This document shows, one piece after another, positions 59,601 to 64,000 of a stretch of DNA of 64,000 nucleotides (within the stretch, counting starts at the first letter, position 1; each line of letters begins with the position of its first letter). The stretch comes from Deltaproteobacteria bacterium (GTDB taxonomy: Bacteria > Desulfobacterota > Binatia > HRBIN30 > JACQVA1). Location: the NCBI GenBank assembly GCA_016178705.1, contig JACOST010000014.1, positions 682,001 through 746,000 of the forward strand, read 5' to 3'. The notes under the pieces were generated by a model, which was not told the DNA's origin, did not search any database, and saw only the letters and a program-made list of their open reading frames with translations. Both the position numbers and the translations under genes were made by a program.

Positions 59601-61158
59601 CGAAGACGAGATCAACGCGCTGCAGACGCAGCTCGCGTCAGCGCATGATGTCGCGCCTGCCGTGTCGCCGGAATCGTTGTCGGCGGCCGAAGAGCGCGAG
59701 CGCGCGCTACAAGAGCGCTGCGACGAACTCACGCGCCACCTTGAAGAGGTGCAGGACCAGACAGTCGGCGCCCTGCAGGCGCAGGAATCCCTTGGTCTGC
59801 GTATCGAGGAACTCGACAGCGAGCAGCGCGAGCTGCACATGCGCAACGATCAACTGACCGCGCTCAACGGCCAACTCGAACGCGAGTGCGAGAAGTTGCG
59901 GCGCGAGCGCACCACTGGCGACGACACACGCAAGCAAAAGGCCGACAACACGCGCCTGGAAGCCAAGATCGCGGAGATCGAGCGCCAGCACGCCGAGGCC
60001 GCGCAGCGCCACTCGGCGGCCGTCGCCGGCTACATGGTCGAGCTCAATCAGCGGGCCGAGACGCTGCACGCGCGCACGGTCGAATTGCAGAAGGCCAACG
60101 AAGAATTGAACTTGACGCGCCAGGCCTGCGACGACGCCGTGTCGCAACTGGCCCTCGTGCGTCAAGAGCGCGCCGACATCGAACAGCAAATGCTCGAGCT
60201 GCGCGCGGTGGCCTCGGCGGCCGCGGCGCGGCCGAAACCAGAAGAGCGGATGCCGCCGCAGCCCGCTCGCCCCGGTGCACCAGCCAAGTCCGCCGAGCCC
60301 GCCGCCGCCAAGCCTGCGATGGCCGACGCTGCGGCGCCGGGCGCGTCGAAGCCGGCCGCGACTCCATCGGGCACCCCACCGCCGCCGCGCACTATCAAAG
60401 GTGGCGCGCCGCTCACGCTGGTTCACCTCGAAGAGAACAAAGCCTTCCGCGATCACGTGCGCGAGCTCCTCAGCCCGTTGCCCGAAGCGCACTATCTCAA
60501 CACGCTCGATGGGCAACCAGCAGCGAGCAACGGTTTGCATATGCTGGCGGTCAATCTGCTCAACCGGGCGCACGATCCGTTGGCCGCGATCACGTCGACG
60601 GTGTCGGCTGATGCGGAGCACGCCGAAGTGTTTGCGTACTGTGCCGATGGGGCGTGCGGCTTCGCCTTCGGCAAGGTCGACTTCTTCGCCGCACCGATCG
60701 ATCCCGACGGCTGCGTGACGCGATTGCTGGAACGGCGTGGCTCGGTGCAGCGTCTGCTCGCGGTCAGCGACAACGTCGAGATGACCGGCGCGTTGCGCGA
60801 AGTGCTGGCGCGCGTACGCTGCTCGACCTCAGTCGCCTTCGACGTCCGGCAAGCGGTCGATCTGCTGCCGATGATCAAGCCCGATGTGGTGTTGGTCGAC
60901 TTCTCGTTGCCGCGGGGCGAAGGGCTGCGCTTGGTGAGTCGGCTGCGCTCCGATCCCAAGACGCGAGACATCGCGCTGGCGGTACTGCTGCCGACCCCGG
61001 GCAACGTCGCCGAGTTTCGCCAGCACGCGCTGCGCGCGGCGCGCGAGTTCCCGCTATCGCCGGCGCAGTTGGCCCTGGCTCTGGCCAATCGGCTCGGCAT
61101 CCCCATGCCGGCGGCCGGTGGCGAAGCCAAGGGCGCCAAGATGCTGCAAACCGGCTAA
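56653..61158 (+). CDS. Giant coiled-coil protein (1501 aa) with receiver-like C-terminal domains
   Basis: This protein starts at a GTG at 56653 that overlaps cheB's stop; an ATG at 56668 is an alternative. Residues about 20-1185 are almost unbroken heptad-type coiled coil rich in Ala, Glu, Gln and Arg. A motif W-x-x-T-A-x-Q-R-E-A-E-L-V-x-A-R-D recurs around W311, W715 and W874; the last two are near-identical (TAAQREAELVAARDAL). An Ala/Pro-rich linker (residues about 1190-1250) leads to two receiver-like modules. The second has RLLAVSDNVEMTGALREVLA and VVLVDFSLPRGEGLRLVSRL with an Asp at about 1416, but it lacks the usual acidic pair and Lys. Position in the chemosensory operon suggests a scaffold or localisation role. 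Confidence 0.75.
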   Translation: MNESKMDRDERVATANPPSPEDLICLQASIDELRRERDSLSKRLQAAESGAREKVQLSESRLREALAQIDGLKRTTQAMRVRLEAETKRAEQAQDARTRHHAATEALQTANAELTTALDAAQARLADLETESGIHEGEIERLQTEHTEASARIEMLTTQLDDVQHTIAERTLAAEAAAAQQAELAQTLAAFEEQQRALHDSLSALQADRDHVQAALDESEQERSRASEAQQTIAQREAQLVANLAVAQQRETELHATIENLQRQHADDRAATAAQIESLVQQLASAQQQHADSERQIEATRIAHAEELTLWQDTATQREAELVIARDDLARRLEETESQTILAREEATALAARLHDADAALATATTQRVTLEEEIAAAHEDHARERTVFETAARQREEEHRHEIESGRATLAERTAALAAERDTVVQRVRESDELLEVASAEQRALSDRVAALDAELNARSRRIDELVAAAEQLRQQHVADMQAATGDARAAQEALQCDLDAARSDAQSTQATAAETAARVRTLEEQLASREAQGGELSAQLTALAAAVSERDAQLAQLHTAAEAARQQQALELQAAADSAHARVSALEAQLAAGSAESATLSAQVAALRITLQQREDELTQLRSDDQQAREQLSAELETTRAELSKRTVSLDAIRPQVRALEAQLAERDTTRKALSDRIAQLETELRERDGRVQKLTTEVEALRQEYSGELDEWQATAAQREAELVAARDALAGQLAEEQSRAAHLRDQAAAAGERMREVETALQAAQQETQRRDAEWRDAHAAHAAAQATLQQEIEATRSDAAGQRDALAAAENRIHSLEESLTGRDAEGGALAGRLANLEAEVQTRAARIEELTNEAAALRQQHAGEIEAWEQTAAQREAELVAARDALTDRLADETAQAAAAREQVSALNAQVHELEGTITTLRAGGAEVEQQEAAWRTAEATLRQEIEATRVQLASGQAALDAAREEARSLSERAIAREDEINALQTQLASAHDVAPAVSPESLSAAEERERALQERCDELTRHLEEVQDQTVGALQAQESLGLRIEELDSEQRELHMRNDQLTALNGQLERECEKLRRERTTGDDTRKQKADNTRLEAKIAEIERQHAEAAQRHSAAVAGYMVELNQRAETLHARTVELQKANEELNLTRQACDDAVSQLALVRQERADIEQQMLELRAVASAAAARPKPEERMPPQPARPGAPAKSAEPAAAKPAMADAAAPGASKPAATPSGTPPPPRTIKGGAPLTLVHLEENKAFRDHVRELLSPLPEAHYLNTLDGQPAASNGLHMLAVNLLNRAHDPLAAITSTVSADAEHAEVFAYCADGACGFAFGKVDFFAAPIDPDGCVTRLLERRGSVQRLLAVSDNVEMTGALREVLARVRCSTSVAFDVRQAVDLLPMIKPDVVLVDFSLPRGEGLRLVSRLRSDPKTRDIALAVLLPTPGNVAEFRQHALRAAREFPLSPAQLALALANRLGIPMPAAGGEAKGAKMLQTG

Positions 61159-61277
61159 CGGTTCGTTTCGGTCTGCAACAAGTCATCGGTGTTGAGCGAG
61201 ATGCGCGGCTCGATTGCCGCTCGTCGGGTCGAGTGGTACGAGCGAGCGGGGTTCCATCACTAAGGAGAACAGGTGCA

Positions 61278-61520
61278 ATGCGTGTACGAGTTGTGAAGTC
61301 CGCCGTCGTAGGTGTCGCCCTGCTGGCCTTGCCGCAGGTGGCCGCCGCGGTCAATTGCGAGCAAGTGCGCAAGTATCTCGCGACCGGCCGCTCGGTGGAA
61401 GACGTTGCCGAGACAATGATCGTCAGCATCGACGATGTGAAGAAGTGCCAGCAAGGCGGCGAACAGAAGAGCGACACCAAGGCCGCCCAGCCGCCAGCCA
61501 AGCCCGCCAGCAAGAAGTAG
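61278..61520 (+). CDS. Small exported protein of unknown function
   Basis: This is an 80-residue protein. AAGGAG (61262-61267) precedes an ATG at 61278. The N-terminus MRVRVVKSAVVGVALLALPQ ending VAAA is a clear signal peptide. The mature part is VNCEQVRKYLATGRSVEDVA, ETMIVSIDDVKKCQQGG and a Lys/Pro/Ala tail. Two cysteines (at NCEQ and KKCQQ) about 30 residues apart could form a disulfide, and the helix-turn-helix-like spacing (GRSVEDVAETMIVSIDDV) is notable. Similar short proteins are found in related lineages, but no function is known. It lies 119 bp after the coiled-coil gene and before the convergent bolA. Confidence 0.7.
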   Translation: MRVRVVKSAVVGVALLALPQVAAAVNCEQVRKYLATGRSVEDVAETMIVSIDDVKKCQQGGEQKSDTKAAQPPAKPASKK

Positions 61521-61530
61521 TCGGTCTTCG

Positions 61531-61797
61531 CTACCCCGCCTCGCCCGGCGCGCGCGTGGTGAGGGCCAGCGCGTGGATGCCACGCTGCATGAGGTCGCCG
61601 AGCGCGGCGTACACCATACGATGGCGTTCGAGCGCTGACTTACCGGCGAAGTCGGCCGAGATCACCGTGACCGTGTAGTGCCCCCCACTGCCCGCGCCGG
61701 CATGGCCCGCGTGCTTGCGGCTGTCGTCGATGATCTCGATCTGCTGCGCGTGCAATCGCTCGCGCAGGGCGTGATCGATCGTTTCCATCATGTCCAT
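61531..61797 (-). CDS. BolA family protein
   Basis: The ATG at 61797 (MDMMETIDHALRERLHAQQI) gives 88 residues; the upstream frame to 61833 is possible. The BolA core reads IEIIDDSRKHAGHAGAGSGG, HYTVTVISADFAGKSALERH and RMVYAALGDLMQRGIHALAL, with the conserved H-A-G-H, F-x-G-K and R-H-R-x-V-Y. BolA/IbaG proteins bind [2Fe-2S] with monothiol glutaredoxins or regulate envelope genes. No glutaredoxin is adjacent. Confidence 0.93.
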   Translation of the reverse strand: MDMMETIDHALRERLHAQQIEIIDDSRKHAGHAGAGSGGHYTVTVISADFAGKSALERHRMVYAALGDLMQRGIHALALTTRAPGEAG

Positions 61798-61910
61798 CGG
61801 GAGCGATGGTAGCAGTGCCCCCATCGGTTGCAATCGAAAGTGACCTCGACGAGCGCCAAACCGATTTCAGTTTGACCCAAGAACTTCAATCCATGTAAGG
61901 GACCCATCCA

Positions 61911-63239
61911 ATGTCTTCTTCAGTAGACGAGATGCGCTGGCCTGCCGACCGTCAGGTGCTGCCGGCATTGATCGTCATGTTCCTCGCGGCAGTCTTGACG
62001 CTTGTGCGTGCTGGCGAGGTTGCCGCCCAGCCGTTCGCCTACGTGACAACGTCACCGCAGCAGTACTCTGGCGGCCACACTTTTGAGCCCGGCGCGGTTG
62101 TCGTCATCGATACGGCCACTCGCAGGCTGGTCGGCCCGCCAATTCCGGTCGGACACACGCCATATGGGATAGCTGTCGCGCCAGATGGCACGCGCGCCTA
62201 CGTCACGAACGAGGATGACGACACCGTGACCGTTATCGACACAATCCAGAACGCGCCTATCGGTGCGCCAATACCCGTGGGCCACACCCCCAATGGCATC
62301 GCCATCACCCCAGACGGCAGCCGCGTGTACACTACGAACGAATACGCCGGGACCGTGTCTGTCATCGACACCGCTACGAATGCGGTGGTCCGCTCGATTG
62401 GGCAAGTGATTGGTTCGGGGTATGCTTCCTGGCCCAACGCGGACATCGGCATTACCCCGGACGGTACCCGTGTCTACGTGGCGGGAAATCAAACCGTCTC
62501 AGTAATCGATGTCGCCACAAATCGAGTTGGCGGATTCATCAACTGCCCATCCTTTGATAGCTACTGCCCGGGTAGTTTTTTCCCCACGGCCTTCGCGTTC
62601 ACTCATGATGGCAGGCGAGCCTACGTCGCGGGTCCCCAGGACGGCATCTGGCTCATCGACGTACTGAGCGACGAGCTGATCACCGGGGTCGTCTTTCAGA
62701 GTATGAGGTCCGCTAGCCCGGTTGCGATCACGCCAGACGACCAGCGCCTCTATGGCATAAGCCTGATCCCTACTGTGAAGGACGAGGTGGGTTTTCAGGG
62801 CGCTGTCGTGGCGATCAGTACCGTGACGAATGAAATGGTGAGCGAGCCCATAGCGGTGGGGACACAGCCGTGGTCGCTGGCGATTACCCCAAGCGGCCGG
62901 TATGTCTATGTGGCCAACGAGTACTCTGCGCACAGCCGTGGTTCGGTCTCAGTGATCGACACAGTCACAAACACGGTGGTGGATACATTGGAAGTGTACG
63001 GGTACGCCTACGCTGTTGCAATCGGGCCGGCTCTTCCGACGCCGACGCCGACCGGTACGCCAACACCCACATCAACGCCGGTTGGAATGAATTCTGGCAG
63101 CGGCTGCGGCGTCGCCCCAGTTCATTCGGCTGACTTTGGTAGCTTGGTGCAGCTCGCGATTCCAGTGCTGTTGCTCTTCGGGCGACAGCGATCGATGATC
63201 GGTCAGATCGTCAAAGCGATTCGATCGCGCGACGCTTGA
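61911..63239 (+). CDS. YVTN-type beta-propeller surface protein with C-terminal sorting-like tail
   Basis: This 442-residue protein has an N-terminal signal (LPALIVMFLAAVLTLVRAGE, cleaved near VAAQ). At least six YVTN/beta-propeller blades follow: GIAVAPDGTRAYVTNEDDDT, GIAITPDGSRVYTTNEYAGT, IGITPDGTRVYVAGNQTVSV and LAITPSGRYVYVANEYSAHS. A Thr/Pro linker (TPTPTGTPTPTSTPVG) precedes SGSGCGVAPVHSADFGSLVQ, a hydrophobic stretch LAIPVLLLFG and the basic RQRS end. This is a C-terminal Cys-plus-transmembrane-plus-basic signal of the MYXO-CTERM type. It is probably cell-surface anchored. An upstream AAGGGA ribosome site is present. Confidence 0.85.
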   Translation: MSSSVDEMRWPADRQVLPALIVMFLAAVLTLVRAGEVAAQPFAYVTTSPQQYSGGHTFEPGAVVVIDTATRRLVGPPIPVGHTPYGIAVAPDGTRAYVTNEDDDTVTVIDTIQNAPIGAPIPVGHTPNGIAITPDGSRVYTTNEYAGTVSVIDTATNAVVRSIGQVIGSGYASWPNADIGITPDGTRVYVAGNQTVSVIDVATNRVGGFINCPSFDSYCPGSFFPTAFAFTHDGRRAYVAGPQDGIWLIDVLSDELITGVVFQSMRSASPVAITPDDQRLYGISLIPTVKDEVGFQGAVVAISTVTNEMVSEPIAVGTQPWSLAITPSGRYVYVANEYSAHSRGSVSVIDTVTNTVVDTLEVYGYAYAVAIGPALPTPTPTGTPTPTSTPVGMNSGSGCGVAPVHSADFGSLVQLAIPVLLLFGRQRSMIGQIVKAIRSRDA

Positions 63240-63270
63240 CCGACCCCGCCGGGGCTGCTTCGCTGGAGGC

Positions 63271-64000
63271 ATGCAGTCAGCGGAAGCGCGGGCGGAAACA
63301 TCGACGGGTCACGCGCGCACGCCGCTGCTGCGTTTCCTCGGCTACGTGGCGCCGCATCGTTGGCTGATCGCCGGCGCGGCGGGCTGTGGTGTGTTCAAGT
63401 TCACCCTGCCGTTGATCTTTCCGCTGTTCCTCAAGTACCTCACCGACGTGTTGCTGGCAGGCGGCGCCGCGAACTCGGCGCACGCGGCCGACGCCACGAA
63501 TCGCTGGTTCGACGAACTTGGCGGCGTCGTACTCGCGTACGCGCCGTGGCTCGGCTCAGGGGCGAGCGGGCGACTCACGGTGATCGCGCTGGTCATGCTC
63601 GCGGTGTACGGGGTTCTCGGCGTTGCGAGCTACTACCGCAGCTACTGGGCCGGGCAAGCCGGGCACCGTCTCATCTTCGATCTGCGCTTCGCGCTGTATC
63701 AACACATCCAGAGCATGTCGCACTCGTTCTTCGACGAACGGCGCTCGGGCTCGATCGTCGCCCGCTTCGTCAGCGACATCCAACTGGCGCAGAACTTCGT
63801 CGGCTCCGCGCTCACCAACGTGTGGATGGACAGCGCGTCGCTCGGCTTCGTGGTGTGGATTCTGTTCGTGCTCGAACGCCGGCTGGCGTGGGTCGCCCTC
63901 GGCGTGATTCCGATCTACGTGCTGATGATCCGCTACTACAGCCCGCGCATCAAAGCCGCCAGTCGGTCGGTGCAGGAGATGATCGAAGACTTCTCCGGCG
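63271..64000 (+). CDS. ABC exporter (MsbA-like), transmembrane domain, partial
   Basis: The ATG at 63271 follows CTGGAGGC (61 to 31 bp after the propeller gene's stop). The frame is open to the window end, with 243 codons visible. They show a type I ABC exporter transmembrane domain: LLRFLGYVAPHRWLIAGAAG, FKFTLPLIFPLFLKYLTDVL, GHRLIFDLRFALYQHIQSMS and HSFFDERRSGSIVARFVSDI. The last is the family F-F-d-x-x-x-x-G-x-i-x-x-R motif. The ATPase domain lies beyond the window. Such exporters flip lipid A or lipids, or export drugs; the substrate cannot be assigned. Confidence 0.9.
   Translation, partial: MQSAEARAETSTGHARTPLLRFLGYVAPHRWLIAGAAGCGVFKFTLPLIFPLFLKYLTDVLLAGGAANSAHAADATNRWFDELGGVVLAYAPWLGSGASGRLTVIALVMLAVYGVLGVASYYRSYWAGQAGHRLIFDLRFALYQHIQSMSHSFFDERRSGSIVARFVSDIQLAQNFVGSALTNVWMDSASLGFVVWILFVLERRLAWVALGVIPIYVLMIRYYSPRIKAASRSVQEMIEDFSG

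Noticed and set aside
56653-61158. The giant coiled coil as an SMC or myosin-like ATPase
   Set aside because: No Walker A, Walker B or ABC signature motif is present in its sequence.

Overview
The window is a GC-rich bacterial chromosome segment with no phage, plasmid, rRNA or tRNA genes that I could see. LptC/LptA/LptB and DUF1302/DUF1329 envelope proteins point to a diderm. The lpt-rpoN-hpf-ptsN-rapZ-ptsH run and the rpmE-prfA-prmC-his run are layouts common in Proteobacteria and the former Deltaproteobacteria. Fatty-acid and aromatic-type catabolic genes (thiolase/DUF35, acyl-CoA synthetase, two enoyl-CoA hydratases, P450, luciferase-like monooxygenase), the DUF1302/DUF1329 pair and a Cys-rich dockerin-like repeat with Thr/Pro linkers together suggest a 'Candidatus Binatia' (Desulfobacterota_B/Binatota)-type lineage. 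That placement is an inference, not a proof.

Layout. 1-4441 (minus): an acyl-CoA catabolic cluster interrupted by a GxxExxY gene that sits between inverted repeats. 4756-6624 (plus): a DUF1302 outer-membrane-type protein. 6612-11492 (minus): nucleotide-sugar and polyprenyl-sugar genes (rmd, gmd, a cupin, a UbiA-type phosphoribosyltransferase, rfbB, a SIS isomerase). 11596-16447 (minus): P450, LLM oxidoreductase, MFS transporter, enoyl-CoA hydratase. 16463-20586 (minus): rluB, scpB, scpA, trpS, site-2 protease. 20652-21507: a small DUF6883/DUF4926 module, its first gene frameshifted, bracketed by two copies of the glgC leader. 21480-25977: glgC, a ferritin-like di-iron protein, and a disrupted dockerin-like surface protein. 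26025-32866 (minus): hisF, hisA, hisH, hisB, hisD, prmC, prfA, rpmE. 33038-38725 (plus): lptC, lptA, lptB, rpoN, hpf, ptsN, rapZ, ptsH. 38770-44542 (minus): an LppC-like lipoprotein and two paralogous DUF1329 proteins. 45116-61158 (plus): a nine-gene chemosensory operon ending in a 1501-residue coiled-coil protein. 61278-64000: a small exported protein, bolA, a YVTN beta-propeller protein and the start of an ABC exporter.

Two things stand out. First, a 7-bp-period repeat (coding strand ATCAGCC) occurs four times. It is embedded in frame in hisF, forms both ends of hisH, and lies at the 5' end of the acyl-CoA synthetase. Because 7 is not a multiple of 3, every frame of the tolerated strand reads the same heptapeptide (SAISHQP), so these insertions cannot create stops in that orientation. 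Two other short-period hairpin families (9-bp around the GxxExxY gene, 6/7-bp after glgC) sit elsewhere. Second, the chemosensory operon has a CheW-DUF4388 fusion, a receiver protein with a receiver-like tail, a CheA with three Hpt domains and a C-terminal receiver, and a giant coiled coil with receiver-like C-terminal domains. No motility genes are nearby, so it may control something other than flagella.
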